This document shows positions 19,342 to 30,750 of a stretch of 64,000 nucleotides of DNA, piece by piece. How positions within the stretch are numbered: position 1 is the first letter of the stretch; the number at the start of each line of letters is the position of its first letter. The translations under genes and the position numbers were made by a program. The stretch is from contig NZ_JACBYV010000001.1 of the NCBI RefSeq assembly GCF_013408425.1, forward strand, positions 1,674,001 through 1,738,000, given 5' to 3'. The stretch is from Pseudomonas flavescens. GTDB taxonomy: Bacteria > Pseudomonadota > Gammaproteobacteria > Pseudomonadales > Pseudomonadaceae. The notes beneath the pieces were generated by a model, which was not told the DNA's origin, ran no database searches, and worked only from the letters and a program-made list of their open reading frames with translations.

Positions 19342-19614
19342 TTAGTTGACGGCGTCTTTCAGTGCTTTACCAGCTTTGAAACCTGGGATCTTGGCAGCAG
19401 CGATGCTGATCGGCTTGCCAGTCTGCGGGTTACGGCCAGTACGAGCAGCGCGCTCTTTGACAGCGAAAGTACCGAAGCCTACCAGTACCACGGAGTCACC
19501 AGCTTTCAGAGCGCCAGTAACGGATTCAATCACTGCGTCCAGCGCACGGCCAGCAACAGCTTTCGGGATATCAGCAGATGCAGCGATGGCATCGATCAGT
19601 TCCGACTTGTTCAC
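19342..19614 (-). CDS. hupB: DNA-binding protein HU-beta
   Basis: A 90-residue histone-like nucleoid protein with the full HU signature: [29 protein letters not shown] carries the DNA-intercalating arm with its proline. The start is GTG at 19614, with AGGGGA 7-8 nt upstream, giving the standard 90-residue HU. The frame continues upstream without a good ribosome site and is ignored. A strong promoter lies about 95 bp upstream. Confidence 0.96.
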   Translation of the reverse strand: MNKSELIDAIAASADIPKAVAGRALDAVIESVTGALKAGDSVVLVGFGTFAVKERAARTGRNPQTGKPISIAAAKIPGFKAGKALKDAVN

Positions 19615-19707
19615 TCTAAGTCCCCTTAATTTCGGTTGAGTTTGTTTCTTGATTTTAATGGAAGCGAATCGGGTGCTGGATGGCTCTGCCGACACGATAA
19701 GAGCCGC

Positions 19708-19737
19708 TTTATAACAAGGGCTCTAAAATTGTGTCAA
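19708..19737 (-). promoter_or_regulatory. Strong sigma-70 promoter of hupB
   Basis: On the minus strand a perfect TTGACA (19732-19737) is followed after 18 bp by TATAAA (19708-19713), giving a leader of roughly 85-90 nt before the hupB GTG. It lies in the short gap after lon, so hupB is expressed on its own as well as by read-through. Confidence 0.7.
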
Positions 19738-19750
19738 GGAAGCCGCCCGG

Positions 19751-22147
19751 CTAATGCGTGCTGATTCGCTCCTTGGAATCAGACTCGCGTTTTTCATCCT
19801 TTGCAACCAACTCCGGAGCCGCGTCTGGCAAGGGCTCCGGGGCGTATTGCAGCGCAATTTGCAGGACCTCGTCAATCCATTTAACCGGTTTAATCTGCAG
19901 GTCCTGCTTGATGTTCTCCGGAATCTCCTTCAGATCGCGAACATTCTCCTGGGGAATGATCACGGTTTTGATTCCACCACGGTGCGCCGCGAGCAGTTTT
20001 TCCTTGAGGCCACCGATCGCCAGAACCTGCCCGCGAAGGGTGATTTCCCCGGTCATCGCCACATCGGCGCGGACGGGAATCTGGGTCAGAGCGGACACCA
20101 ATGCGGTGCACATGCCGACGCCCGCACTGGGGCCATCCTTCGGCGTAGCCCCCTCGGGCATGTGGATATGAATATCGCGTTTCTCATAGAAATCCGGGGC
20201 CACTCCAAGGCTCTTGGCACGGCTGCGGACCACTGTTTGCGCGGCTGTGATCGATTCGACCATGACATCGCCAAGCGAGCCGGTCTTGATCAGATTGCCC
20301 TTGCCGGGCACCACTGCCGCCTCGATCGTAAGCAGCTCGCCGCCCACCTGAGTCCATGCCAGACCGGTTACCTGGCCGATCTGATCCTGCTGTTCGGCAA
20401 GGCCATAGCGGTGCTTGCGAACGCCCAGGAAGTCCTCGAGCGAATCGGCCGTGACCAGCACATGGAAGCGTTTTTCCTTCGCGTGTTTCTTGACCGCACG
20501 CCGGCAGACCTTGGCGAGTTGCCGCTCGAGACTACGCACACCCGCTTCTCGCGTGTAGTAACGAATGATGTCACGGATCGCCGCTTCCTCGAATTCCAGC
20601 TCGGTTTTTTTCAGGCCATTGGCCTGAATCTGCTTGGGCGCGAGGTATTTGACGGCGATATTGACCTTTTCGTCCTCGGTGTAACCGGGCAGACGAATCA
20701 CCTCCATACGATCCAGCAGTGCCGCCGGAATGTTCATGGAGTTGGCGGTACACAGGAACATCACGTCGGACAGGTCGTAATCGACCTCGAGATAATGGTC
20801 GTTGAAATTGTGGTTCTGCTCGGGATCGAGCACTTCGAGCAGCGCGGAGGCAGGATCGCCGCGCATGTCCTGGCCCATCTTGTCGATTTCATCGAGCAGG
20901 AACAGCGGGTTGCGCACGCCGACCTTGGTCATTTTCTGAATCAGACGACCAGGCATCGAACCTATGTAGGTACGCCGATGGCCACGAATTTCCGCCTCGT
21001 CCCGTACGCCACCCAGGGCCATGCGCACGAACTTGCGGTTGGTGGCGCTGGCGATGGACTCGGCCAGCGACGTCTTGCCCACGCCAGGCGGGCCTACGAG
21101 GCACAGGACGGGGCCCTTGAGCTTCTTCACGCGCTTCTGCACGGCAAGATACTCGAGGATACGCTCCTTCACCTCCTCGAGGCCGTAATGGTCGGCATCG
21201 AGAATGTTTTCGGCACGGGTCAGGTCCAGGCGCACCTTGCTCTGGGCCTTCCAGGGCACGTTGACCAGCCAGTCGATGTACGAACGGACCACCGTGGCCT
21301 CGGCGGACATCGGCGACATCTGCTTGAGCTTGTTCAGTTCGGCCTGGGCCTTGCCGTAGGCTTCCTTGGTCAGCCCGGCGTTCTCGATGCGGCGCTTGAG
21401 CTCATCGAGCTCGTTGTGCCCCTCTTCGTTGTCACCCAGCTCCTTCTGAATGGCCTTCATCTGCTCATTCAGGTAGTACTCGCGCTGGCTGCGCTCCATC
21501 TGCTTCTTGACGCGGCCACGGATGCGTTTCTCGACCTGCAGCAGGTCGATTTCGGCATCCAGCAGGGCCAGTACGTGCTCGACACGGGTCGGCAGATCGA
21601 CGATCTCGAGGATTTCCTGCTTCTGCTCGATCTTCAGCACCATGTGGGCAGCCATGGTATCGACCAGACGGCTGGGCTCATCGATGCTGTTGAGTGACGA
21701 CAGCACTTCGGCAGGCACTTTCTTGCCTAGCTGTACGTATTGTTCGAACTGGCTGAGCAGGCTGCGGGTGAACACCTCGGCCTCACGCTCCGGCGCGTCG
21801 ATCTCGTCGAGTAGCTGGACCTCGGCACGGCTGTAGCCGTCGGCCTCGAAGAACTGCTCGATCTCGCCGCGCTGCTCGCCCTCGACCAGCACCTTGACGG
21901 TGCCATCGGGCAGCTTGAGCAATTGCAGCACGGTCGCAACGGTGCCGACTCGGTAGAGCCCTTCTTCACTCGGTTCATCGTCAGCGGGATTCTTCTGGGC
22001 CAGCAGCAGGATCTGCTTTTCCCCGTTCATCGCCGCTTCGAGTGCTTCGATGGATTTCTCGCGCCCCACGAAAAGCGGGATGACCATGTGCGGATAGACC
22101 ACGACATCGCGCAAAGGCAGGAGAGGCAATTCGATGGTTGTCTTCAT
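19751..22147 (-). CDS. lon: ATP-dependent protease Lon
   Basis: A 798-residue LonA protease that degrades misfolded and regulatory proteins in the cytoplasm. Domains in order: substrate-binding LON domain (about 1-205, [19 protein letters not shown]), coiled region, AAA+ module with Walker [10 protein letters not shown] (about 356) and Walker [10 protein letters not shown], and a protease domain with the catalytic serine in [11 protein letters not shown] (about 670) and lysine in [10 protein letters not shown] (about 713). The C-terminus is slightly extended and charged. A heat-shock promoter lies about 60 bp upstream. The neighbours clpX, clpP and tig make this a quality-control locus. Confidence 0.97.
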   Translation of the reverse strand: MKTTIELPLLPLRDVVVYPHMVIPLFVGREKSIEALEAAMNGEKQILLLAQKNPADDEPSEEGLYRVGTVATVLQLLKLPDGTVKVLVEGEQRGEIEQFFEADGYSRAEVQLLDEIDAPEREAEVFTRSLLSQFEQYVQLGKKVPAEVLSSLNSIDEPSRLVDTMAAHMVLKIEQKQEILEIVDLPTRVEHVLALLDAEIDLLQVEKRIRGRVKKQMERSQREYYLNEQMKAIQKELGDNEEGHNELDELKRRIENAGLTKEAYGKAQAELNKLKQMSPMSAEATVVRSYIDWLVNVPWKAQSKVRLDLTRAENILDADHYGLEEVKERILEYLAVQKRVKKLKGPVLCLVGPPGVGKTSLAESIASATNRKFVRMALGGVRDEAEIRGHRRTYIGSMPGRLIQKMTKVGVRNPLFLLDEIDKMGQDMRGDPASALLEVLDPEQNHNFNDHYLEVDYDLSDVMFLCTANSMNIPAALLDRMEVIRLPGYTEDEKVNIAVKYLAPKQIQANGLKKTELEFEEAAIRDIIRYYTREAGVRSLERQLAKVCRRAVKKHAKEKRFHVLVTADSLEDFLGVRKHRYGLAEQQDQIGQVTGLAWTQVGGELLTIEAAVVPGKGNLIKTGSLGDVMVESITAAQTVVRSRAKSLGVAPDFYEKRDIHIHMPEGATPKDGPSAGVGMCTALVSALTQIPVRADVAMTGEITLRGQVLAIGGLKEKLLAAHRGGIKTVIIPQENVRDLKEIPENIKQDLQIKPVKWIDEVLQIALQYAPEPLPDAAPELVAKDEKRESDSKERISTH

Positions 22148-22204
22148 GATTTTGGCTCTACAGCGGCCTTGCGGCCGTAAACGGTGGGATTACCCTTGGC
22201 CCTA

Positions 22205-22233
22205 AGATGGGGGTAGCCCCAGGAAAAAACAAG
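22205..22233 (-). promoter_or_regulatory. Sigma-32 heat-shock promoter of lon
   Basis: Minus-strand elements CTTGTTT (22227-22233) and CCCCATCT (22205-22212) are spaced by 14 bp. The downstream element is a full match to the RpoH -10 consensus CCCCATNT, and the upstream one keeps the CTTG core. It lies between the clpX terminator and lon. Confidence 0.75.
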
Positions 22234-22243
22234 CACTGCTGTC

Positions 22244-22274
22244 GGCAAAAACAAAGGGGCCCGCAGGCCCCTTG
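22244..22274 (-). terminator. Intrinsic terminator of clpX
   Basis: Stem AAGGGGCC/GGCCCCTT with a 4-nt loop, followed on the minus strand by a T-rich run (TTGTTTTTG), about 25 nt after the clpX stop. Confidence 0.85.
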
Positions 22275-22296
22275 CTTTCAACATATGACAAACGCG

Positions 22297-23577
22297 TTAT
22301 GCGTCTGGTGCTGCCTTGGCAGGCGGCTCGCTGTTTTCGTAGATCAACAGCGGCTTGGAACTGCCGTCGATGACACTCTCATCGATGACCACCTTGCTGA
22401 CGTCCGATTGCGACGGAATCTCATACATGGTGTCGAGCAATACGCCTTCGAGAATCGAGCGCAGGCCACGGGCACCGGTCTTGCGTTCCAGCGCCTTGAC
22501 AGCGACGGCCTTGAGCGCGTCGGGACGGAACTCGAGATCCACCCCCTCCATCTCGAACAGCTTGCCGTACTGCTTGGTCAGTGCGTTCTTCGGTTCGGTA
22601 AGGATCTGCACCAAAGCAGCCTCATCGAGCTCTTCGAGGGTCGCGATAACCGGCAAGCGACCTACGAACTCGGGGATCAGACCGAACTTGACCAGATCAT
22701 CCGGCTCGATTTCACGCAGCGATTCACCGATTTTCTTATCGGCTTCCTTGCTGCGCACTTCAGCCCCGAAACCGATGCCACCTTTGGTGGAACGGTTCTG
22801 AATGACCTTCTCGATGCCGGCGAAAGCACCACCGCAGATGAACAGGATATTGCGCGTGTCGACCTGCAGGAACTCCTGCTGCGGATGCTTGCGACCGCCC
22901 TGCGGCGGAACCGAGGCAACGGTGCCCTCGATCAGCTTGAGCAGCGCCTGCTGAACACCCTCCCCCGACACGTCGCGGGTAATCGACGGGTTGTCAGACT
23001 TGCGGGAAATCTTGTCGATTTCGTCGATGTAGACGATGCCCATCTGGGCCTTTTCGACATCGTAGTCGCACTTCTGCAGCAGCTTCTGGATGATGTTCTC
23101 GACATCCTCACCCACATAGCCCGCTTCGGTCAGCGTGGTAGCGTCAGCGATGGTGAACGGCACGTTGAGCAGACGCGCAAGCGTTTCGGCCAGCAGAGTC
23201 TTGCCCGAACCGGTCGGGCCGAGCAGCAGGATATTACTCTTGCCGAGCTCGACATCATCCTTCTTCTCGCGCTGATTGAGGCGCTTGTAGTGGTTGTACA
23301 CTGCGACTGCCAGGATTTTTTTCGCGCGCTCCTGACCGATCACGTACTGATCGAGGATCGAGCTGATTTCCTTGGGAGCCGGCAATTTGTGCGCGTTATT
23401 CTCGGCCTGTGCTTCCTGCACCTCCTCGCGGATGATGTCATTGCACAGGTCAACGCACTCGTCGCAGATAAAGACGGAGGGTCCGGCAATCAACTTGCGC
23501 ACTTCATGCTGGCTTTTGCCGCAGAAGGAGCAATAAAGCAGCTTGCCGTTGTCTTCGCCATTGCGGGTGTCAGTCAT
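22297..23577 (-). CDS. clpX: ATP-dependent Clp protease unfoldase subunit ClpX
   Basis: A 426-residue AAA+ unfoldase that feeds substrates to ClpP. The N-terminal zinc finger is visible as [11 protein letters not shown] and [10 protein letters not shown] (four cysteines). Walker A is GPTGSGKT, Walker B is [10 protein letters not shown], and the ClpP-contacting IGF-type loop reads IGFGAEVR. Length matches E. coli ClpX (424 aa). It follows clpP by 111 bp, with a hairpin in the gap, and precedes lon. Confidence 0.97.
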   Translation of the reverse strand: MTDTRNGEDNGKLLYCSFCGKSQHEVRKLIAGPSVFICDECVDLCNDIIREEVQEAQAENNAHKLPAPKEISSILDQYVIGQERAKKILAVAVYNHYKRLNQREKKDDVELGKSNILLLGPTGSGKTLLAETLARLLNVPFTIADATTLTEAGYVGEDVENIIQKLLQKCDYDVEKAQMGIVYIDEIDKISRKSDNPSITRDVSGEGVQQALLKLIEGTVASVPPQGGRKHPQQEFLQVDTRNILFICGGAFAGIEKVIQNRSTKGGIGFGAEVRSKEADKKIGESLREIEPDDLVKFGLIPEFVGRLPVIATLEELDEAALVQILTEPKNALTKQYGKLFEMEGVDLEFRPDALKAVAVKALERKTGARGLRSILEGVLLDTMYEIPSQSDVSKVVIDESVIDGSSKPLLIYENSEPPAKAAPDA

Positions 23578-23622
23578 TCGTTCGATCCAAATCCGATAGG
23601 CTTACACAGAAGATGAAGGCTC

Positions 23623-23646
23623 TTGCGGGCTTTTTCAAGCCCGCAA
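23623..23646 (-). terminator. Hairpin between clpP and clpX (possible attenuator)
   Basis: A perfect 10-bp stem (TTGCGGGCTT/AAGCCCGCAA) with a 4-nt loop lies about 45 nt after the clpP stop. No clear T-run follows on the minus strand, so it is likely a partial terminator or mRNA-stabilising hairpin. Confidence 0.4.
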
Positions 23647-23688
23647 ATGATCAGACTAGCCGATCAAATCCATTCTGAACGGATTGAG

Positions 23689-24324
23689 TCAGGCTGGCCG
23701 CTGAGCGATGACTTCGTCGATCAGCCCATACTCAAGAGCGGCATCCGCACTCAGGAAGTAGTCACGGTTGGTGTCGCGCTCGATTTCTTCAAGCGTACGC
23801 CCACTGTGCTTGGCCATCAGCGTGTTGAGGCGCTCACGGATGAACAGGATTTCCTTGGCGTGGATTTCGATATCCGACGCCTGCCCCTGGAAACCGCCCA
23901 GCGGCTGGTGAATCATCACGCGCGAGTTCGGCAGGCAGTAACGCTTGCCGGCTGCCCCAGCGGTCAACAGGAATGCACCCATGCTGCATGCCTGACCGAT
24001 ACAGGTGGTCGAGACATTCGGCTTGATGAATTGCATGGTGTCGTAGATCGACATACCAGCTGTCACCGAACCGCCTGGCGAGTTGATGTAGAGGTGGATG
24101 TCCTTGTCCGGATTTTCCGCCTCGAGAAACAGCAGTTGCGCACAGATCAGGTTGGCCATGTAGTCCTCTACCGGTCCAACCAGAAAGATCACGCGCTCTT
24201 TGAGCAACCGCGAATAGATGTCATAAGAGCGCTCACCACGGGCGGACTGCTCGACAACCATAGGGATCAGACCGCCAGCGGCCTGAATGTTGGGCATTTG
24301 CTGCATGAAAGGATTGTGCGACAT
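23689..24324 (-). CDS. clpP: ATP-dependent Clp protease proteolytic subunit ClpP
   Basis: A 211-residue serine protease subunit that forms the double heptameric ring used by ClpX. The triad is seen in [11 protein letters not shown] (Ser), [11 protein letters not shown] (His) and ERDTNRD (Asp). The start at 24324 ([11 protein letters not shown]) gives the Pseudomonas family length and processing region. An ATG at 24369 falls inside a hairpin arm and one at 24354 is also possible. The gene follows tig, as in other gamma-proteobacteria. Confidence 0.94.
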   Translation of the reverse strand: MSHNPFMQQMPNIQAAGGLIPMVVEQSARGERSYDIYSRLLKERVIFLVGPVEDYMANLICAQLLFLEAENPDKDIHLYINSPGGSVTAGMSIYDTMQFIKPNVSTTCIGQACSMGAFLLTAGAAGKRYCLPNSRVMIHQPLGGFQGQASDIEIHAKEILFIRERLNTLMAKHSGRTLEEIERDTNRDYFLSADAALEYGLIDEVIAQRPA

Positions 24325-24367
24325 TTCCAGCACTCGCTCCCTAATAAAAGTCATGTCTCGAATACGC

Positions 24368-24393
24368 ATAAGCCAGCACTGAGGCTGGCTTAT
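24368..24393 (-). terminator. Hairpin between tig and clpP
   Basis: A 10-bp perfect stem (ATAAGCCAGC/GCTGGCTTAT) with a 6-nt loop, 26 nt after the tig stop. The minus strand lacks a T-run after it, so it may attenuate rather than stop tig-clpP read-through. Confidence 0.4.
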
Positions 24394-24418
24394 GGTTTTC
24401 TCGAACGAGGTGAAGAAA

Positions 24419-25729
24419 TCAGGCGGCTTGTGGAGCTTCTGCCGGCTTGACTGCTTCTTCGTAAGAGACCGATTTGTCAGTCACATTGGCCTTCTGCAAA
24501 ACAGTATCTACAACTTGCTCTTCCAGTACAACCGAACGCACTTCGTTCAGCTGCTGGTCGTTCTTGTAGTACCACGCCACGACCTGCTCTGGCTCCTGGT
24601 AGGCCGAGGCCATTTCCTGGATCAGCTCACGGACGCGGGCGTCATCCGGCTTCAGTTCGAACTGCTTGACCACTTCGGCGACGATCAGGCCGAGGGACAC
24701 GCGGCGCTTGGCCTGCTCTTCGAACAGCTCAGCCGGCAGTTGGTCGGGCTTGATGTTGCCGCCGAACTGCTGAACGGCCTGCACACGCAGGTTGTTCACT
24801 TCGTTGGCGATCAGCGCTTTCGGCACGTCGACCGGGTTGGCAGCCAGCAGGCCTTCCATTACCTGGTTCTTGATCTTGGACTTGATGGCCTGACGCAGCT
24901 CACGCTCCATGTTCTTGCGAACCTCGGTACGGAAACCTTCCAGGCCGCCTTCCTTGATACCGAACAGGGTGAAGAACTCATCGTTCAGCTCTGGCAGTTG
25001 CGGAGCGGAGACGCTGTTCACCTTGACGGTGAATTCGGCGGTCTTGCCGGCCAGATCGAGGTTCTGGTAGTCCTCGGGGAACGTCGGGTTGATCACGCGC
25101 TCTTCACCGGCTTTGGCGCCGACCAGGGCGTCTTCGAAGCCAGGAATCATGCGGCCGGAGCCCAGAACCAGCTGAGTGCCGGTAGCGGAACCGCCAGCGA
25201 AGGCTTCACCGTCGATCTTGCCGACGAAGTCGATGTTCAGCTGGTCATCTTTCTCGGCAGCACGCTCGACAGCTTCGAAACGGGTGTTCTGCTTGCGCAG
25301 GATATCCAGCATGTTGTCTACGTCGGAATCGGCAACGTCAGCCTGCTGACGTTCGATGGCGATGCCCTCGAGGCCACCGACCTTGATTTCCGGGAACACT
25401 TCGAACGTGGCGACGAACTCCAGGTCCTTGCCCTTCTCCAGCACTTTAGGCTCGACCGAAGGCTGGCCGGCTGGAGCGAGCTTCTGCTCGGCAATGGCTT
25501 CATAGAAGGAGGACTGGATGACGTCACCGACCGCTTCCTGACGCGCGTCAGCTTCGAAACGCTGACGGATCACGCTCATTGGCACTTTGCCAGGACGGAA
25601 ACCGGGGATCTTGGCCTTCTGTGCAGTCTGCTGCAGACGCTTGTTGACCTGAGTCTCGATACGCTCGGCCGGCACAGTAATGCTCATGCGGCGCTCGAGA
25701 GCGGAAGTGCTTTCAACAGAAACTTGCAT
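24419..25729 (-). CDS. tig: Trigger factor, ribosome-associated chaperone
   Basis: A 436-residue chaperone. The N-terminal ribosome-binding domain has the signature loop [14 protein letters not shown]. It is followed by an FKBP-type prolyl isomerase domain (about 150-245, [19 protein letters not shown]) and a helical C-terminal cradle. It binds at the peptide exit tunnel and assists early folding. The start at 25729 ([14 protein letters not shown]) has AGGA 8-9 nt upstream. A longer frame up to 25777 lacks a ribosome site. Confidence 0.96.
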   Translation of the reverse strand: MQVSVESTSALERRMSITVPAERIETQVNKRLQQTAQKAKIPGFRPGKVPMSVIRQRFEADARQEAVGDVIQSSFYEAIAEQKLAPAGQPSVEPKVLEKGKDLEFVATFEVFPEIKVGGLEGIAIERQQADVADSDVDNMLDILRKQNTRFEAVERAAEKDDQLNIDFVGKIDGEAFAGGSATGTQLVLGSGRMIPGFEDALVGAKAGEERVINPTFPEDYQNLDLAGKTAEFTVKVNSVSAPQLPELNDEFFTLFGIKEGGLEGFRTEVRKNMERELRQAIKSKIKNQVMEGLLAANPVDVPKALIANEVNNLRVQAVQQFGGNIKPDQLPAELFEEQAKRRVSLGLIVAEVVKQFELKPDDARVRELIQEMASAYQEPEQVVAWYYKNDQQLNEVRSVVLEEQVVDTVLQKANVTDKSVSYEEAVKPAEAPQAA

Positions 25730-25855
25730 GGATATTCCTCGTTGCACAGACGTATGCCGGCCGTTTACCGGCCCCATTCAAGGGCATGCATTCTAGAGGG
25801 AGGTGTTGCAGAAGTCACCCTAGATGCAGGTGGCAAACGGGAGGGGCGCTAAATA

Positions 25856-25940
25856 TGGTGCGGACGGAGAGACTCGAACTCTCACGCCTTGCGGCGCTGG
25901 AACCTAAATCCAGTGTGTCTACCAATTCCACCACGTCCGC
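25856..25940 (-). tRNA. tRNA-Leu (anticodon TAG)
   Basis: An 85-nt class II tRNA with an encoded CCA end (25856-25858). The acceptor GCGGACG pairs with CGTCCGC. The anticodon stem CTGGA/TCCAG holds the loop TTTAGGT, giving TAG. A long variable arm and GTTCGAGTC T-loop are present. Confidence 0.95.
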
Positions 25941-25959
25941 GTGGTAATACATTTTTTAC

Positions 25960-25993
25960 AAACAAAAACGCCAGGCTTTTTAGGGCCTGGCGC
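25960..25993 (-). terminator. Intrinsic terminator inside the tRNA cluster
   Basis: Between tRNA-His and tRNA-Leu the minus strand reads CGCCAGGC, an 8-nt loop, GCCTGGCG, then TTTTTGTTTG. The 8-bp perfect stem and T-run are typical of a rho-independent terminator just 11 nt after tRNA-His. Confidence 0.75.
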
Positions 25994-26003
25994 TTTCAGA
26001 ATA

Positions 26004-26080
26004 TGGGGTGGACGAAGGGGATCGAACCCTCGACACCAGGAGCCACAATCCTGTGCTCTACCAACTGAGCTACGCCCACC
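26004..26080 (-). tRNA. tRNA-His (anticodon GTG)
   Basis: A 77-nt tRNA including the extra 5' G (G-1) typical of tRNA-His and an encoded CCA. Anticodon stem CAGGA/TCCTG with loop TTGTGGC gives GTG. The discriminator is C, facing G-1. Confidence 0.95.
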
Positions 26081-26118
26081 ATATTGCTTTACCGCTTCAC
26101 TTGTGCCGATTCACCTAG

Positions 26119-26195
26119 TGGCGCACCCGGCAGGACTCGAACCTGCGACCATCCGCTTAGAAGGCGGATGCTCTATCCAGCTGAGCTACGGGCAC
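26119..26195 (-). tRNA. tRNA-Arg (anticodon TCT)
   Basis: A 77-nt tRNA with encoded CCA. Acceptor GTGCCCG/CGGGTGC has two G-T pairs. Anticodon stem TCCGC/GCGGA with loop CTTCTAA gives TCT, which reads the rare AGA codon. It is the promoter-proximal member of the cluster. Confidence 0.95.
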
Positions 26196-26301
26196 TTATC
26201 CATCCACTAGAGCAGACTTCAAGCTTCGACTGGAGCGGCGACTTTCGTTGCTGCCTTTGCCGCTTTACCCTGTCACTTGCTGTGCTCGCCAAGTGGTGCG
26301 C

Positions 26302-26330
26302 ATCTTATAGAGGCACCCCAGAGCCGTCAA
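26302..26330 (-). promoter_or_regulatory. Promoter of the tRNA cluster
   Basis: On the minus strand TTGACG (26325-26330), a 17-bp spacer and TAAGAT (26302-26307) are followed by a GC-rich GCGC start region, as in stringently controlled stable-RNA promoters. It lies about 105 bp upstream of tRNA-Arg. The rest of the 268-bp gap to folD holds nothing else I can identify. Confidence 0.6.
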
Positions 26331-26463
26331 CACCCAAATCTAAAAAAATTCAGTTAGATAAAGGAGTTACACCAAATCTGCTGTCTGGCGCCTTTGCCCT
26401 TCCTTAATGCCATGCGAGAATGCGCGTCCTTTTTCACTCCCCTTCAATGGTTAATCGAGCGCA

Positions 26464-27318
26464 ATGACCGCACAACTGATAGATGGCAAAGCGATTGCCG
26501 CCAATATCCGCCAGCAGATCGCCCAGCGCGTCGCCGAACGGCGCCAGCAAGGACTGCGTGCGCCCGGCCTGGCAGTGATCCTGGTCGGCAGCGACCCCGC
26601 CTCTCAGGTTTATGTCGCGCACAAGCGCAAGGACTGCGAGGAAGTCGGTTTCGTTTCCCGCGCGTATGACCTGAGCGCCGAAACCAGCCAGGACGAACTG
26701 CTGGCCCTGATCGATTCGCTGAATGACGACGCCAGCATCGACGGCATTCTGGTTCAGTTGCCGCTGCCGGCACACCTCGATTCCTCGTTGCTGCTCGAGC
26801 GCATCCGTCCGGACAAGGACGTCGATGGCTTCCATCCCTATAACATTGGCCGCCTGGCCCAGCGCATGCCGCTGCTGCGCCCCTGCACCCCCAAGGGCAT
26901 CATGACCCTGCTGGCGAGCACCGGCCAGGATCTCTACGGCCTGCACGCCGTGGTGGTAGGCGCTTCGAACATCGTTGGTCGGCCAATGGCCATGGAGCTG
27001 CTGCTGGGCGGCTGCACCGTGACCGTCACGCACCGTTTCACCAAGGATCTGGCCGGCCACGTGGCCCAAGCCGATATCGTCGTGGTGGCGGCCGGTAAAC
27101 CCGGACTGGTAAAGGGTGAATGGATCAAGGAAGGCGCCATCGTCATCGACGTGGGCATCAACCGGCAGACGGACGGCAAACTGATTGGCGACGTGGTGTA
27201 CGAAACCGCCCTGCCCCGTGCGGGCTGGATCACCCCGGTGCCAGGCGGCGTAGGCCCGATGACCCGCGCCTGCCTGCTGGAAAACACCCTGCATGCAGCG
27301 GAACACCTGCACGCCTGA
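26464..27318 (+). CDS. folD: Bifunctional methylenetetrahydrofolate dehydrogenase / cyclohydrolase FolD
   Basis: A 284-residue cytoplasmic enzyme that interconverts 5,10-methylene- and 10-formyl-THF using NADP. The family signature [23 protein letters not shown] includes the catalytic tyrosine and lysine. QLPLPAHLD, a Rossmann motif [13 protein letters not shown] and [16 protein letters not shown] at the end complete the pattern. Length matches E. coli FolD (288 aa). It is monocistronic, with a terminator right behind it. Confidence 0.96.
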   Translation: MTAQLIDGKAIAANIRQQIAQRVAERRQQGLRAPGLAVILVGSDPASQVYVAHKRKDCEEVGFVSRAYDLSAETSQDELLALIDSLNDDASIDGILVQLPLPAHLDSSLLLERIRPDKDVDGFHPYNIGRLAQRMPLLRPCTPKGIMTLLASTGQDLYGLHAVVVGASNIVGRPMAMELLLGGCTVTVTHRFTKDLAGHVAQADIVVVAAGKPGLVKGEWIKEGAIVIDVGINRQTDGKLIGDVVYETALPRAGWITPVPGGVGPMTRACLLENTLHAAEHLHA

Positions 27319-27336
27319 TGGCGTTTCGCAGCAATG

Positions 27337-27366
27337 AAAACGGCGCCTTCGAGGCGCCGTTTCTAT
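27337..27366 (+). terminator. Terminator of folD (acts on both strands)
   Basis: Arms AAACGGCGCC and GGCGCCGTTT around TTCGA, with T-rich ends on both strands. It separates folD from the convergent helicase gene, whose stop codon falls at the edge of the stem. Confidence 0.8.
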
Positions 27367-29285
27367 TTCAGTGCACCCGTCGCTCCCTGCGGCTTGCGCA
27401 CGAACCACAGTACCCGGCTGACGCCGCGGGTCACCGCCACATAGCCCAGGCGCAGACTTTCATCGGCCATGGCCTGATCGTAGCTGTTGGCGAAGAAGCC
27501 ACAATAGGCGTACAGCGCGTTGCGCAACGGATGAGGCGTTGACGGCAGGCAGTCGTCGATGATGATCGCCACCTCGGCCTGCAGGCCCTTCGCGCGATGG
27601 ATGGTGTAGGCCTTGACCGGGAGCTTGCGATCGAGCCCGGCCTGCACCTCCTTGAGGGTCTCGTTACGCCGCCCCAGCAGCAGCACCGCGGTGCGCTCCC
27701 CGGAATCGATGGAGCTGGCGTATTCACACTGGGCGGCGATTTCCTTCAGCAGATCGGGCATCTGCCGGGCCAGATCGAATGGCGTCACCAGTTGCACGCC
27801 ATGCCCGCCGGGCGGCGTGGCCCTGATCGCTTCGGTGGTCTTATCCTGCTTCACGGCCACTTCGCGCAGTATCGACTCGGCGTCACGGATCACCGGCTGG
27901 ATCGAGCGGTAATTGGCCTGCAGCATCAGCACCGCGCTCTTGCCCTTGCCTTTGCTCGGGAAGTGCCGATCGAAGGCCATGAACAACTCCGGCGAACTGC
28001 CGCGCCAACCGTAGATCGACTGCCAATCGTCACCGATGGCCATCAGGCTCACCGCCACCGAAGCGCCGGCTAGGCGCCGATGCACGGCCTGCAGCCATTG
28101 CACGATCTGCGGTGAGACATCCTGGAATTCGTCGATCAACAGGTGGGTGAAGCTGGCCAGCGCCTCGGCGGGCAGCCGCTCGTCGCCGTCCTCGAGCATC
28201 TGCGTCAGTTGTTGAAAGGCGCCGTTGAAAGTCATCAGGCCCTGCTCGCCAAGACGCTGCCGCAGTGCCTGCCAGAAAGCCTGCAAGGCGAGGAGAAAAA
28301 GGCGCTCCTGCTCCGAACAAGGCACCGCGGCCACCGCCAGCTGGTCGATACGAATGCCGATGCTCTCGATAAAGCCTGCCTGCCCGTGGAACACCTCGAA
28401 CAGTGGTGCGGCATGCAGCTCGCCTGCCAGCCTGAATGGTTGCATTGGCGCTTTGGGCAAAGGCTTCTGCTCATCCGGCGCTGGCGAACCCAACAAGGCG
28501 TGAACCTGCGAGCGAAACGCCGGACTCTCGGCGTAGCACGCCTGGTAGACCTCTTTGAGCAGCCGCCCCTGCGCAGCCCCCAGACGCCCGCCGGCCAGCG
28601 GATTATCGGGCTCGCTGGGCGAGGCCTGTCGATCACCGAGCTGCTCGAACCAGCCTGGATTGCCCAATACCTGACGGGCCAGCACGCCCATGGCGGAGTG
28701 AAAGGTACGCACGCACTGCTGTACAGCCCGCTCGTCGACCGGCGACGACCAGAACCCCAGCACCTTGAGCAGCCGCTCGCGCAGCTCGACGCAGGATGCA
28801 TTGGTAAAGGAAATCACCGTCAACCGCTCGGGCTCGATGTTCAGGTGACAGAGCATGAAGACCACACGCAGCACCAGCGTCGTCGACTTGCCCGATCCTG
28901 CACCGGCAAAGATGCGCGTCAATGGCGCGCGCCCCAGAATCATCGCCCACTGCTCGTCGGAGGGCGCACCGACCACTCCGACCGCTACGGCTCGGGCGAC
29001 GGTGTCACGCATGGCCTGCTCCTGAGCCGAGCTGATTTTCATCGCTGCAGCCGAGTAGATACCGGCGCTCGTGCGCCTAACGGGCTTTTTTGTTGCGGAG
29101 CTTGCGCCCTTCCCTGCGCGTTTTGGAGCTGCAGCTTTTTTGGCAGAGGTGGTTTTTCCTTTGGCTTTCGGTGCAGCCTTCAGGCGTTCGGCCGCCGCAT
29201 GCTTCTCAGCCTCGAGATAAGCGGCGGTACGCGGAAAATAGCGGGCCAGCGTGGTGGACAACAGAAGTTTGTAACGCGTCAGCAT
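27363..29285 (-). CDS. UvrD/Rep-family SF1 DNA helicase with lysine/alanine-rich N-terminal tail
   Basis: A 640-residue superfamily 1A helicase: motif I GAGSGKST (about 132), motif Ia VISFTNASCVELRERL, motif II LLIDEFQDVSPQI, motif III AIGDDWQSIYGWRGS, motif IV LQANYRS, motif V TIHRAKGLQAEVAII and motif VI LGYVAVTRGVSRVLW. Residues about 28-75 are a low-complexity segment rich in Lys, Ala, Ser and Thr, like a nucleoid-protein tail. An internal ATG (29042, MKISSAQEQAM) would give a protein without it. UvrD3/HelIV-type members are possible relatives. No biological role can be assigned. It has no operon partner. Confidence 0.85.
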   Translation of the reverse strand: MLTRYKLLLSTTLARYFPRTAAYLEAEKHAAAERLKAAPKAKGKTTSAKKAAAPKRAGKGASSATKKPVRRTSAGIYSAAAMKISSAQEQAMRDTVARAVAVGVVGAPSDEQWAMILGRAPLTRIFAGAGSGKSTTLVLRVVFMLCHLNIEPERLTVISFTNASCVELRERLLKVLGFWSSPVDERAVQQCVRTFHSAMGVLARQVLGNPGWFEQLGDRQASPSEPDNPLAGGRLGAAQGRLLKEVYQACYAESPAFRSQVHALLGSPAPDEQKPLPKAPMQPFRLAGELHAAPLFEVFHGQAGFIESIGIRIDQLAVAAVPCSEQERLFLLALQAFWQALRQRLGEQGLMTFNGAFQQLTQMLEDGDERLPAEALASFTHLLIDEFQDVSPQIVQWLQAVHRRLAGASVAVSLMAIGDDWQSIYGWRGSSPELFMAFDRHFPSKGKGKSAVLMLQANYRSIQPVIRDAESILREVAVKQDKTTEAIRATPPGGHGVQLVTPFDLARQMPDLLKEIAAQCEYASSIDSGERTAVLLLGRRNETLKEVQAGLDRKLPVKAYTIHRAKGLQAEVAIIIDDCLPSTPHPLRNALYAYCGFFANSYDQAMADESLRLGYVAVTRGVSRVLWFVRKPQGATGALK

Positions 29286-29321
29286 GGTTTTCCCATAGCG
29301 AATTGGATGCAGGCTTCTGGA

Positions 29322-29353
29322 AACGAAAAGGCCGCATCAGCGGCCTTTTCGTT
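29322..29353 (-). terminator. Terminator of cysS (bidirectional)
   Basis: A 13-bp inverted repeat, AACGAAAAGGCCG and CGGCCTTTTCGTT, with a 6-nt centre, 12 nt after the cysS stop. Confidence 0.85.
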
Positions 29354-29364
29354 GCGACGCTCGC

Positions 29365-30750
<1,386 letters not shown>

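Noticed and set aside
19754..21697. 647-codon open frame antisense to lon
   Set aside because: Shadow frame of a highly conserved gene with intact catalytic motifs; no ribosome site.
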